A stretch of 7,351 nt of DNA from an uncultured Collinsella sp. (GCA_902491395.1 CABUHO010000044.1:1-7351), one strand, 5' to 3'; counted from the first letter of the stretch, positions 1 to 7,141 are shown. The notes: generated by a model from the sequence alone, not told the origin. Numbers and translations: made by a program.

Positions 1-2
1 CG

Positions 3-182
3 TTCTTTCGCCTGGATAAATCCCGCAGCAGGGCATACGGCGGCGCAGGACTCGGACTAGCGCTCGTTTGGGAGATTGCAGCGCTTCACGGTGGCGCTGC
101 AAAGGTCGAAGCAAGTTCCGAGGACGGGACCACCATGCTCGTAAGCCTTCCAAAACGATCCGAAGCGTTAACCGAACAGTAA
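3..182 (+). CDS. Sensor histidine kinase, C-terminal end of ATPase domain (partial)
   Basis: This is the tail of a two-component sensor kinase cut by the window start; 59 codons remain before TAA at 180-182. The visible part reads FFRLDKSRSRAYGGAGLGLA and continues into LVWEIAALHGG. This is the F-box and the G2 glycine box (GGAGLG, nucleotides 39-56) of a HATPase_c domain, followed by the usual last strands (EDGTTMLVSLPK). The domain binds ATP and phosphorylates the conserved histidine, which lies upstream of the window, as do any sensor and membrane segments. The F-box with DKSRSR resembles the PhoR/WalK-like class of kinases usually paired with OmpR-family regulators. The partner is not downstream, so it is probably encoded upstream. 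The family call is firm; the stimulus is unknown. Confidence 0.93.
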   Translation, partial: FFRLDKSRSRAYGGAGLGLALVWEIAALHGGAAKVEASSEDGTTMLVSLPKRSEALTEQ

Positions 183-199
183 AACGAAAGGAGTCCCGA

Positions 200-230
200 G
201 CAACAAGAGTACAATTGCTGCTATTGTTGC
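200..230. repeat. Inverted repeat between kinase and LuxR genes
   Basis: GCAACAA (200-206) is repeated in perfect inverted form as TTGTTGC (224-230), with a 17-base spacer containing the palindrome CAATTG. It sits in the 68-base gap between the kinase stop and the proposed LuxR start. No T-run follows it, so it does not look like an intrinsic terminator. It could be an operator or an mRNA hairpin, or chance. Confidence 0.35.
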
Positions 231-238
231 CAGCTGTT

Positions 239-243
239 GGGAG
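239..243 (+). promoter_or_regulatory. Ribosome binding site fixing the LuxR gene start
   Basis: GGGAG lies seven bases before the ATG at 251. The open frame runs upstream to an ATG at 68, but that part overlaps the kinase gene in another frame and has the composition of a shadow frame. This site therefore supports the ATG at 251. Confidence 0.6.
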
Positions 244-250
244 ATGGAAG

Positions 251-1255
251 ATGGACTGCGATGGCTACCCACGCGTTCCCATGCCGTTGATGTGCACCGC
301 CTTTGTGCCGGGGCAGATTGACGCTGCGGTTGCAGGCATTTCCGACCCCGATTCGCGCACCATCGCCACGGCAGAAGCGCTGTACTTTCGCGGACAGGCC
401 ACCCTCGCTGCCAAGACGGCGCGCCCCTATCTTGACGCCACCAATCCCGCGCTGCGCTATTCCGCATGCTTTATCTGCGGATACGCCAGTCTGTCGCTCA
501 ACCGTATCGCCGACGCCCGCCGGTGCCTTGCGGGCATTCTCGATGCGCCCACCGACGAAGAATCGCTCGCCGTCCACGCCATGCATATCCTGTTCGCCTC
601 GGCCGCGAGCGTCCTGCTGCACTTGCCTTCCCCGTATTCCGCCGAAGAGTTTTATCCGCTTGCGGCGCATCTGCCCGAAGGCCTGCGCCTGTTCGCCAGC
701 TATGTGATGGCGCATGCCCTGTACCTGCGCGGCGAATATGGCCGCAGTCTGGGCATGGCGGAAAACGCCCTGATCATGAAACAGGGAAGTTATCCGATCT
801 CGGAACTGTTCCTGCACCTGGCAGCTTCCATGGCCTGCATGAGTCTCAAAGACGTCGACGCCGCAAGGACGCACTTCGGAGCTGCTTGGAACATTGCGCG
901 TCCCGACGGCCTTATCGAGCTCATCGGCGAGCACCACGGCCTTTTGCAGGGGCTTATCGAGGCATGCCTAAAATCGCAATACCCTGACGATTTCGCACGC
1001 ATCATCGAGATCACATACCGCTTCAGCTACGGCTGGCGGCGCATCCACAACCCCGATTCGGGCGAGGACGTTGCCGACGATTTAACGACCACAGAGTTCA
1101 CCATGGCCATGCTCGCCTGCCGCGGATGGACCAACGCCGAAATCGCACGCCATATGGGAGTATCGCCGGGTACCGTTAAAAATCGGCTGTCCAACGTGTA
1201 TGCAAAGCTTGGCATCGGCACGCGCGCCGAGCTGGTCGCGCATATGTTGCGTTAG
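251..1255 (+). CDS. LuxR-family transcriptional regulator with helical-repeat N-terminus
   Basis: A cytoplasmic DNA-binding regulator of 334 residues. The C-terminus (about residues 278-333) is a clear LuxR/GerE helix-turn-helix: LTTTEF, then NAEIARHMGVSPGTVKNRLS with recognition helix around residues 304-314, then NVYAKLGIGTRAELV. The rest (about 30-270) is alanine- and leucine-rich and looks like helical hairpins of the TPR type, for example YFRGQATLAAKTARPYL and YLRGEYGRSLGMAENAL. There is no phospho-acceptor receiver domain, so it is not an obvious partner of the kinase just upstream. I chose the ATG at 251 because GGGAG stands seven bases before it. A TTG at 215 is a weaker alternative. 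The gene is followed after 155 bases by the surface protein gene on the same strand, which it might control (inference). The ligand is unknown. Confidence 0.88.
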   Translation: MDCDGYPRVPMPLMCTAFVPGQIDAAVAGISDPDSRTIATAEALYFRGQATLAAKTARPYLDATNPALRYSACFICGYASLSLNRIADARRCLAGILDAPTDEESLAVHAMHILFASAASVLLHLPSPYSAEEFYPLAAHLPEGLRLFASYVMAHALYLRGEYGRSLGMAENALIMKQGSYPISELFLHLAASMACMSLKDVDAARTHFGAAWNIARPDGLIELIGEHHGLLQGLIEACLKSQYPDDFARIIEITYRFSYGWRRIHNPDSGEDVADDLTTTEFTMAMLACRGWTNAEIARHMGVSPGTVKNRLSNVYAKLGIGTRAELVAHMLR

Positions 1256-1277
1256 CGACCGGGCTGCCAAGCGCATC

Positions 1278-1293
1278 GAACACGTTCCGGAAC
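1278..1293. promoter_or_regulatory. Overlapping GAAC/GTTC palindromes upstream of the surface protein gene
   Basis: The bases GAACACGTTCCGGAAC contain GAAC-AC-GTTC (1278-1287) and the perfect 10-base palindrome GTTCCGGAAC (1284-1293), sharing the central GTTC. The site lies 23 bases after the LuxR stop and about 120 bases before the surface protein ATG. This is where an operator or activator site could sit. I found no convincing -35/-10 pair in 1256-1410. A role as a LuxR binding site is inference only. Confidence 0.35.
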
Positions 1294-1399
1294 CCGACGC
1301 TTCGCTCGATCAATTTGGACATTTTGACCCTTGAACGGCACTACCGCCACGGGGCGCCTTCTCGCAAAATTGGATTATTTCCACCGATATTTGCGGGAT

Positions 1400-1404
1400 G
1401 GGAG
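1400..1404 (+). promoter_or_regulatory. Ribosome binding site fixing the surface protein start
   Basis: GGGAG stands six bases before the ATG at 1411. The frame is open upstream to a TTG at 1315, but only the ATG at 1411 has a good binding site, and it places the twin-arginine pair at residues 4-5 as expected for an export signal. Confidence 0.75.
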
Positions 1405-1410
1405 CCCAAG

Positions 1411-1533
1411 ATGCTTGATCGCCGTTCGTTACTTGTTGCCGGAGCGTCCTCGCTAGCGAGCATCATGCTGCCTCGCGTGCCGGGAAGCGAAAATGCCTTC
1501 CTGCTGCCGTTCGCGCCCACCGCGGCCTATGCC
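1411..1533 (+). other. Tat-like signal peptide of the surface protein
   Basis: Residues 1-41 have Arg-Arg at 4-5, a hydrophobic stretch (SLLVAGASSLASIML), a polar break (PRVPGSEN), then FLLPFAPTAAYA ending in an A-x-A cleavage site before DEED. The motif DRRSLLV keeps the twin arginine and a hydrophobic +2/+3 of the Tat consensus but lacks the preferred Ser/Thr before and Phe after it. Export through Sec remains possible. Confidence 0.6.
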
Positions 1534-4500
1534 GACGAAGAAGACCCCTTCAAGGTGCTCGTTCTCTCGCGCACCATGTTTGGTGTGGTCGTGGTCGACG
1601 TCGCCAACAAGAATACGCCCATCGCAGGTGCCCAGGTCACGCTCACATCGCGCTATGCCGCAGGCAAGCAGCTCTCCGCCACGACCGATGACGAAGGCAC
1701 GGCCATCTTTGAGATTGCCTCGCTTTCGGAAAACTACGTAGACGAGGCAACGCTCCTTGACGCGTACGACTTTAACGGCGGCATCTCCATTAGCATGGCG
1801 GGCTACCGCGATGTCGAGATTCCCCTTGCGCGTATCCAGGGCGGCACCGCCATAACCGCACCCACACGTCCGCTTTCCGACGGCGAGCCGTACTTCCGCC
1901 AGCTCACATTCGACGAATGGGACATCCAGTACGCTGAAGCCACGTTCATGGCATTGCCGAAGGACGACACGGCAAACGAGCAGCCCGATACGCACGCATT
2001 TACCGTGCAGGCACATCTGCCACAGGGCGGACAGGCAACGCTGCGCATCAACAAAGTGACGCCTGCCGCAGGCAGCTCACCCGAAACCGTCACGCAGATC
2101 GGCCAGATCAAGGCCAGCGCATCGGGCGCGGATAATCTGGCGACGTTCACACTCGAAGACAAGTTCCTCGATGCAGCGTCGGGCCTTCTGGAAGAAGGAT
2201 GCGAGTTGCGCTTTGTCCTCGACTACCAGGGCAAGACCTACACTCTCTCCTCCCCCATGGCCGTTGTCGCTGCGCCGGCCGCAAAGGCAGAATCGGGCTC
2301 GACCACTATCGTCCCCACTACCATGGACCAAGAGATCACTCCGTTTGATTTCCCCGCGGCGTTTCCCGGCATCGGCGGCAATAAGTTCACGTGCTGGATG
2401 CCCACATTTCCGATCCTCTTCGATTTCTCGTTTGCTGGATACGTGCTGTTTGGCGGAGGATACAAACCAGCCAGCTATATGAACGATTCGGGCAATCCGG
2501 ATCCGGAGTACTGGAAGAAGTCGCCGCGCGAGTCGGGCGCCAAGCAGGCAAACCGCTACCTCGACGAGATGGAGGGGAAGTGGAATCAGTACAAGAGTAT
2601 GAGTGCCGGTTCGGGCACCGATCCAAGAAACACCAAGCTCCTTCGCCACCATTGCACGCCGCTGTTCACGATGGATATCGCCACACAGCTGTACGGCTCG
2701 CTCGCCTACGATTGGGTGGGCAAAACCTGGGGTAACAACAACGACCCCGCATACGGCAATATTAAGGCCCTCTTCCAAGTAAGAACCGACCTCAATTGGA
2801 CCGAGCAGTTTACCCTAGGACCGGTGCCGTTTTTCCTAAACGTCAATCCCTGGGTGCTGGCGAAGCTGGCGCTCGCCGTGGGTGCCCACACGCACGGCAG
2901 CGGCGCGGCGTTTTTCAAGAACATTTCGCTCGACTATTCCAACACGTCGGGCTCGTTCACCATCCAGATCGGGCTCGCCGTCACCTTTGGCGCCGGCGTT
3001 GCAGGCGTCGCTTCGTCTGCCGTGCGCGGCGCCGCATCCCTCACGCTGTTCATTGGGTACGAGAAGGCAGATGGACACCAGCTTCCGCGACTGCGTGTAG
3101 GTGCAGACGTCGATGTCGATGTGATACTCCAGTTCGTAATGTTCAAGTGGACCACCAAGGCTTGGTCAGGGTCGTGGCCCACGCTCGCCGATTCGTGGAA
3201 TATGTCGGTGAACAGTGGCGGCCAGTATGTACTCCAGCGCTCTGAGCTGGCATTGGGTGGAAATACGCCTTATACGTTGGATGCCTGCTTCGGCACGCCC
3301 GGCAACGCCGAGGCAGGTGGCGTGCCGCAATTTATCGCATCGGCCACCATCGTCACCAACGCCGAGCTGCTCGCACGCGCCGAGGTTGCAGCCGCCGCGA
3401 GAAACGTCGCGCCTACCGTACGCGATTGGGACCGGGCAGTCACGCGCATTGAGCTCGAGGCGGACGCGGAGAGCGACGACACGGGACAGGTCGAACATTT
3501 CGTCCACGCGCTGATGGAGAACGACGAAAATGCCGCACCGATGTATAAGTACACCTACATCGGGCAGGCAACGAACGCCGTTGCGGACCCCAACGCCAAT
3601 TCTACCGGTGTATCGGAGGACGAGCGTGGCGGCATCAAGCCCTCGAGCGACAACGTGCTGTTTTCCGGCGTACTCAGCGAAGCTCACATGAAGCTGGCAA
3701 TGATTGCCGGCGTAGAATGCCTGTTCCGTATCGCCTCGGTGCGCTACGGCGACAATGGCCGCTCGCGCCTGGTGGTGCACACAAAGGCAAACGGCACGTG
3801 GTCCGCTCCCACGCCCGTGGACTTCCCCCTTGGGTTTGGCGAGGGCGACGTGGGGCGCAACGGCATATTCGATTACGACTTCGACGTGGTGGAATATACA
3901 GACGGGAGGGAAAACCAGGACGCCTACGTGCTGCTGGTCTCGGGCGAGCGCCCCGCCGGCGACAACACCCTTTTCGATACGGCGAGCACATCCGGCATAC
4001 TGTCCGTTGTGCGCCTGCGCATAAGCAACGACGGAGTTCGCGTGATATCGCACACGTCGTGGCGCAGCATCTCGCGCGGCCGCCTTCAGGAGGATGGCTA
4101 CCATTGCCTGCAGTGCCCGCGCATCACGGTAGGCAAGACGCTGGTCGACGGACGCCTGTCGGGTGCCTACCTCCACCGCCGCGGAACCACCGCAGAAAAG
4201 GCGCTCGGCAGCGAGGCCGAGGTTGCGCTGGAATGCTTTACCCTGTGGTCGGATGATTTGGGCGACAGCCTGACGTTCCGCCAAGTTCTTCGCTTTCCGC
4301 AGGCACCGTCGAGTATCGAGCTGAGCGAGCCCGAGAATATCAACGGCAAAATGGTGGTGCCCGTTGCGTACGAGACCGCAGACGGTTGCGGCTGCGCATC
4401 GTACGCCGTGATCGGCCAGTCCATTGCGGGCTGGGGCGTTATGCCACCAGACGCCACGGTGCCCCATGCGGTGCCGTGGCCACAACATTCGGGCTTTTTG

Positions 4501-5760
4501 GCCACCGTCAACGAGCAGCTGCAGCATATTACTTGGACGCGAGGCGCATCGGCATTTGCAACGCAGCCCGTGGGTGCCGCAGGCTGTGGCCCGGCATCGT
4601 TTAGCGTAAGCAACAACGGCAGGTGCGCGCTCTATGTAGAGAACACCGATGGCAAGGTGGGGCAAACCTACGACGAAGAAGGCAACCCGGTAGCAGTGAT
4701 GGGTAAGCACTTCCGCATCTTCGCCAGCACCTTGGCAGGCGATCTGTTCACGGAGCCGTTCGTGATGTGCGAACTGGACCATCCCGTCGATCAGATAACG
4801 ACATTTTTGACGTCGGGAGGCATGCTCTCCGCGCTCGCCACGCACATTGTGAGCGCGGAGAAGAGCGAGGCAGAGCTGCACGGCATCGAAGTGCCTCTGG
4901 TGGCGTGTGCCACTCCGACGGGCGCGGTCGCTACCTCGGGCGCGGTGGTGCCCGGAGCAGCAGGCGAATCCTTCATGGTCACGGTGCGAAACGACGGCAA
5001 CACTTTGCTGACTGCCGGCACGATCGATCTGTACCGAGAGGGCTCCAGCCAACCGTTCTCCAGCGCATCCATCGGATTCGGAGCGAACGCACGCACGGCA
5101 TCGATCTACGATCCGGAGCTTGCCGAAGATGCTTCGGCCAACGACATGGCACACGTGAAGTACGCGCCCGAGACGCTGGGCACACGTTTTGCAACGCACC
5201 CGCTGGTAGCCGACAACGGCAACGCCATGCTGGCACCGGGTTGCACGGCACAGTTCCGCATGAGCTTCGCCATCCCCGAGAGTTGGAGCGACGAAGTGGG
5301 CAAACGCGTAACGCTGTATGCGAAGGCGCGTGATCTGGTGGCGCTCGATCCCGTAACGCTCGAGGAGATCCGACCGGGCGCAAACTCGGCGCTGGGTGCC
5401 GTTCTGCACGAGCTTCATGTGCCCGACGCGGCATGCGAACGCTCAGAAGTGCAGGTCGGCGTATGCGACAGCGCGGATACGATAGGGCTTCACGACGCCC
5501 CGATGACAGTAGACGGCGATGGTGGCTCGAGTGGAGGTGGTTCCGACGGAAGCAGCTCCGGCAGTGGCAAGGACCACGGCAATAACAAGCGCTCCGGAAA
5601 AGCGGGCGCGCTTGCGGGCACGGGCGATGTCAACGCTCCCCTTACGGCAACCGCCGCAGCACTCGCCGCGGCAGGCGCCGGCCTTGTCGCCTACAGCGCC
5701 CGCCGCACGGCGCTCGAAACCGACACCGCCAATGAGGTCAATTCGGATAAGCCTCGCTAG
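1411..5760 (+). CDS. Large LAXTG sortase-anchored surface protein with Tat-like signal peptide
   Basis: A 1449-residue protein predicted to be exported and linked to the cell wall. It begins MLDRRSLLVAGASS, a twin-arginine-like signal with likely cleavage after AYA at residue 41. Residues about 45-145 resemble a carboxypeptidase-regulatory or Cna-B-like beta-sandwich (IAGAQVTL, then TTDDEGTAIFE). Residues about 195-289 look like a second beta domain. Residues about 310-600 are unrecognised and rich in aromatic and alternating hydrophobic residues. Residues about 760-1166 contain repeated strand-rich units suggestive of a beta-propeller (LVVHTKANGTWSAP, CALYVENTDG). Residues about 1180-1314 look like a CARDB-type or NEW3-type adhesion domain (FMVTVRNDGNTLL). 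A Ser/Gly linker (about 1368-1400) leads to LAGTGD (1401-1406), a hydrophobic segment and Arg-Arg. I see no catalytic motif. An adhesin or ligand-binding role is inference. It has 17 cysteines, which is unusual for such a protein. Confidence 0.9.
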   Translation: MLDRRSLLVAGASSLASIMLPRVPGSENAFLLPFAPTAAYADEEDPFKVLVLSRTMFGVVVVDVANKNTPIAGAQVTLTSRYAAGKQLSATTDDEGTAIFEIASLSENYVDEATLLDAYDFNGGISISMAGYRDVEIPLARIQGGTAITAPTRPLSDGEPYFRQLTFDEWDIQYAEATFMALPKDDTANEQPDTHAFTVQAHLPQGGQATLRINKVTPAAGSSPETVTQIGQIKASASGADNLATFTLEDKFLDAASGLLEEGCELRFVLDYQGKTYTLSSPMAVVAAPAAKAESGSTTIVPTTMDQEITPFDFPAAFPGIGGNKFTCWMPTFPILFDFSFAGYVLFGGGYKPASYMNDSGNPDPEYWKKSPRESGAKQANRYLDEMEGKWNQYKSMSAGSGTDPRNTKLLRHHCTPLFTMDIATQLYGSLAYDWVGKTWGNNNDPAYGNIKALFQVRTDLNWTEQFTLGPVPFFLNVNPWVLAKLALAVGAHTHGSGAAFFKNISLDYSNTSGSFTIQIGLAVTFGAGVAGVASSAVRGAASLTLFIGYEKADGHQLPRLRVGADVDVDVILQFVMFKWTTKAWSGSWPTLADSWNMSVNSGGQYVLQRSELALGGNTPYTLDACFGTPGNAEAGGVPQFIASATIVTNAELLARAEVAAAARNVAPTVRDWDRAVTRIELEADAESDDTGQVEHFVHALMENDENAAPMYKYTYIGQATNAVADPNANSTGVSEDERGGIKPSSDNVLFSGVLSEAHMKLAMIAGVECLFRIASVRYGDNGRSRLVVHTKANGTWSAPTPVDFPLGFGEGDVGRNGIFDYDFDVVEYTDGRENQDAYVLLVSGERPAGDNTLFDTASTSGILSVVRLRISNDGVRVISHTSWRSISRGRLQEDGYHCLQCPRITVGKTLVDGRLSGAYLHRRGTTAEKALGSEAEVALECFTLWSDDLGDSLTFRQVLRFPQAPSSIELSEPENINGKMVVPVAYETADGCGCASYAVIGQSIAGWGVMPPDATVPHAVPWPQHSGFLATVNEQLQHITWTRGASAFATQPVGAAGCGPASFSVSNNGRCALYVENTDGKVGQTYDEEGNPVAVMGKHFRIFASTLAGDLFTEPFVMCELDHPVDQITTFLTSGGMLSALATHIVSAEKSEAELHGIEVPLVACATPTGAVATSGAVVPGAAGESFMVTVRNDGNTLLTAGTIDLYREGSSQPFSSASIGFGANARTASIYDPELAEDASANDMAHVKYAPETLGTRFATHPLVADNGNAMLAPGCTAQFRMSFAIPESWSDEVGKRVTLYAKARDLVALDPVTLEEIRPGANSALGAVLHELHVPDAACERSEVQVGVCDSADTIGLHDAPMTVDGDGGSSGGGSDGSSSGSGKDHGNNKRSGKAGALAGTGDVNAPLTATAAALAAAGAGLVAYSARRTALETDTANEVNSDKPR
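5611..5760 (+). other. C-terminal LAXTG cell-wall sorting signal
   Basis: LAGTGD (residues 1401-1406) is followed by an alanine-rich hydrophobic segment (about 1411-1430), Arg-Arg (1431-1432) and a 17-residue tail ending DKPR. This is the layout of a sortase substrate. LAXTG in place of LPXTG is known as the target of class E sortases in actinobacteria. The cytoplasmic tail is longer than usual. No sortase gene is in the window. Confidence 0.75.
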
Positions 5761-5812
5761 CTCCTAGTTACTTTTGTGAGAGACGCCAACTCGGCTCATC
5801 GAACATCAAAAT

Positions 5813-5842
5813 GGGCTGGCCCCGATAACTCGGAGCCAGTCC
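5813..5842 (-). terminator. Intrinsic terminator of the lipoprotein gene
   Basis: GGGCTGGC (5813-5820) pairs with GCCAGTCC (5835-5842) through one G-T wobble, and CCGA pairs with TCGG around a TAAC loop, with one mismatched pair between the two stems. Read on the minus strand, the hairpin is followed by ATTTTGATG, a short U-tract, and it begins 28 bases after the in-frame TAA at 5871-5873. On the plus strand no T-run follows, so it is at best a weak terminator for the surface protein gene. Confidence 0.7.
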
Positions 5843-5870
5843 TGAGTCGCCTGACGTAAGAATCGCGGCG

Positions 5871-5974
5871 TTACTTGAGCTTCAGTGCCTCCATCATGGG
5901 CACGGCGGCATCCCAGTCGATCTTCCAGCCGATCGACACGCGGACGGTTTCACCCGTTGCGGAGCCGTCGCAAA
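5871..5974 (-). other. Frame break and displaced C-terminus of the lipoprotein gene
   Basis: On the minus strand the gene reads …GHTLF in the main frame, but from about 5972 the sensible protein continues one frame back as DGSATGETVRVSIGWKIDW, then DAAVPMMEALKLK, then TAA at 5871-5873. Both frames are open between about 5952 and 5974, so the missing base lies in that interval. The restored stop fits the terminator beginning 28 bases on. No classical slippery heptamer is present at the junction. The cause is either a real deletion or a sequencing or assembly error. Confidence 0.75.
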
Positions 5975-6886
5975 CAGCGTATGACCGTTGTCGGGACCGG
6001 TAAAGCGCAGCCACGTTATGCCGTTGCACTCGACCTGGTCGGTTGTTGTCTCCTTGCCTTCGTAGACCTGCTCTAGGCTTGCAACCTCTTCCTCCGGCGA
6101 GCGCGGGAAGATGCTGATGTTCAGGCGTCCTCCAGTCTCGTCGTGGAAGAAGTTTGCCTTTTCGCGCTCTTCGTCGGACGAATCCAGCGTGTACCCATCG
6201 GCGGCCTCGATGCTGTACGATGCGCAGTCGATGCCCGTTAAATCTGCCTTCTCGCCAGAATCGGCCACGCCGCCGGCCGCCTTGAACTCCTTGGTCTCGC
6301 AGTCTGTGGTGTCAAAGTGCATGGCCTCATGATTCTTGGCGGGGGCGTAAGCGTCTACGAACTCGACAGTGATGGGCCCGTAGTACGCCGTCTTGGGCGC
6401 CCAGAAATACACGTACTCAACGGTCTCGCCCGGACCGATATCTGGCCTCTCGGAAAGGTCAATTCCCTTGTGCAGATCATCGGGAGCCTCGCTTGCAACG
6501 TAGTCGAGCACGGCCGCCTTGCCGGAAGTAAACAACGGGTCGCCTGCCTCAAGATCGCCCTGGGCAGCATGCACGTTAAAGGAACTGAACGTCCTGTTCT
6601 TTGTGTTGTTGTTGGTAATCTTGATGTGCAGGTAAAAGCCGTCCTGCTTCTTGGCATCACCGCGATAGAACGTACCGTGAGCCACCGACTCATAGGTAAT
6701 ACCTGCCACCTCGACCGTCTGCGACTCATAGGCCTTGGCCTTCTTGGATTTCTCCTGCACAGGTGCGCTCCCGCCCGAGCCACTCGGCACATTACCGCCG
6801 CAGCCGGCAAGCGTACAAGCCAACACAGCCGAAAGCGTCACGGTGGGAATTCCTAACAGCAGCTTCTTCGTCATGGGCTTCATCAT
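5894..6886 (-). CDS. Predicted lipoprotein with DUF4352/DUF5067-like domain; C-terminus frameshifted
   Basis: A membrane-anchored secreted lipoprotein; the frame as read gives 330 residues. It begins MMKPMTKKLLLG with a hydrophobic core and the lipobox LAGC, so Cys29 would be lipidated, followed by a Gly/Ser linker. Residues about 50-180 (FYLHIKITNNNTKNRTF, then IGPGETVEYVYFWAPK) resemble the immunoglobulin-like DUF4352/DUF5067 domains of Gram-positive lipoproteins. Residues about 215-310 form a second domain (YSIEAADGYTLDSS, LNISIFPRSPEEE) that may have a Mog1/PsbP-like fold; this is a weak guess. The start is supported by AAAGGAG at 6895-6901, eight bases upstream. Near 5952-5974 the natural frame is lost. 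The reading then runs into an unlikely Arg/Ser/Pro-rich end and stops at 5894, while the plausible C-terminus lies in the -1 frame and stops at 5871. It converges with the surface protein gene. Function is unknown. Confidence 0.85.
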   Translation of the reverse strand: MMKPMTKKLLLGIPTVTLSAVLACTLAGCGGNVPSGSGGSAPVQEKSKKAKAYESQTVEVAGITYESVAHGTFYRGDAKKQDGFYLHIKITNNNTKNRTFSSFNVHAAQGDLEAGDPLFTSGKAAVLDYVASEAPDDLHKGIDLSERPDIGPGETVEYVYFWAPKTAYYGPITVEFVDAYAPAKNHEAMHFDTTDCETKEFKAAGGVADSGEKADLTGIDCASYSIEAADGYTLDSSDEEREKANFFHDETGGRLNISIFPRSPEEEVASLEQVYEGKETTTDQVECNGITWLRFTGPDNGHTLFATAPQRVKPSACRSAGRSTGMPPCP

Positions 6887-6894
6887 CCTCACCG

Positions 6895-6901
6895 CTCCTT
6901 T
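6895..6901 (-). promoter_or_regulatory. Ribosome binding site of the lipoprotein gene
   Basis: The minus strand reads AAAGGAG eight bases before the ATG whose first base is 6886. This near-ideal site selects that ATG over the upstream extension of the frame (to 7009) and puts the positively charged n-region and lipobox in place. Confidence 0.8.
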
Positions 6902-7030
6902 CGGCTTGCAGCTCATCCGTTGCCCGAGTCGCAAGTCGGCTCCGTGGCATCGGCTTCCACTATGAGCGTATGACGAAACACGGCGCCGGCGAAGTGACCC
7001 ACGGCCCAAATAACGACCCGCCAGCGTTCC

Positions 7031-7074
7031 TTATGGGCCAAAGGGACTCGCACACGCACGCCCGTGGCCCATAA
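7031..7074. repeat. Perfect 10-base inverted repeat TTATGGGCCA/TGGCCCATAA
   Basis: TTATGGGCCA (7031-7040) is mirrored exactly by TGGCCCATAA (7065-7074) across 24 bases. The core TATGGGCC occurs again at 7183-7190 inside the topoisomerase promoter, and a degenerate copy (GGCCCAAATAA) lies at 7003-7013. No T-run of terminator type follows on either strand. Repeated operator half-sites for one regulator are a reasonable reading (inference). Confidence 0.6.
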
Positions 7075-7093
7075 AACGAGACGCCTGTCCCAA

Positions 7094-7109
7094 TGTTCGA
7101 TTCGGAACA
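7094..7109. repeat. Inverted repeat TGTTC-N6-GAACA
   Basis: TGTTC (7094-7098) and GAACA (7105-7109) flank GATTCG. The 8-mer TGTTCGAT starting here recurs at 7150-7157 within the LexA-like box. The GTTC-N6-GAAC arrangement is not itself a LexA site, which needs GAAC-N4-GTTC. It might be a second operator. Confidence 0.35.
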
Positions 7110-7141
7110 ACAATCCGCACGACACGTTTTACCCGTTAATC

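Noticed and set aside
68..250. Upstream extension of the LuxR reading frame to the ATG at 68
   Set aside because: It overlaps the kinase coding sequence in another frame, is Arg/Lys/Ser-rich without LuxR-family character, and the ATG at 251 has a good ribosome binding site.
221..937. A 238-codon minus-strand frame opposite the LuxR gene
   Set aside because: Fully covered by the clear LuxR gene, with shadow-frame composition and no recognised motif.
1278..1287. GAAC-AC-GTTC as a LexA box
   Set aside because: The half-sites are two bases apart. LexA sites of this type need four, unlike the site at 7142-7155.
1315..1410. Upstream extension of the surface protein to a TTG at 1315
   Set aside because: No ribosome binding site, and it would bury the signal peptide 32 residues inside the protein. 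The ATG at 1411 has GGGAG six bases upstream.
3166..5418. A 750-codon open frame on the minus strand opposite the surface protein gene
   Set aside because: Strikingly long, but it lies wholly antisense to a well-supported gene. Its product is Arg/His/Cys/Ala-rich with no recognisable domain. Such antisense frames are common in G+C-rich genes.
5813..5842. Terminator for the plus-strand surface protein gene
   Set aside because: The hairpin is followed by TGAGTCGCC on the plus strand, with no T-run; the T-rich side is on the minus strand.
5969..5980. Programmed -1 ribosomal frameshift as the explanation for the lipoprotein frame break
   Set aside because: The junction (CTG TTT GCG) lacks an X-XXY-YYZ slippery heptamer, and there is no family precedent that I know of. 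A deletion or sequence error is simpler.
6317..6856. A 179-codon plus-strand frame opposite the lipoprotein gene
   Set aside because: Antisense to a gene with a clear lipobox and ribosome binding site. It has no start signals or recognised domain.
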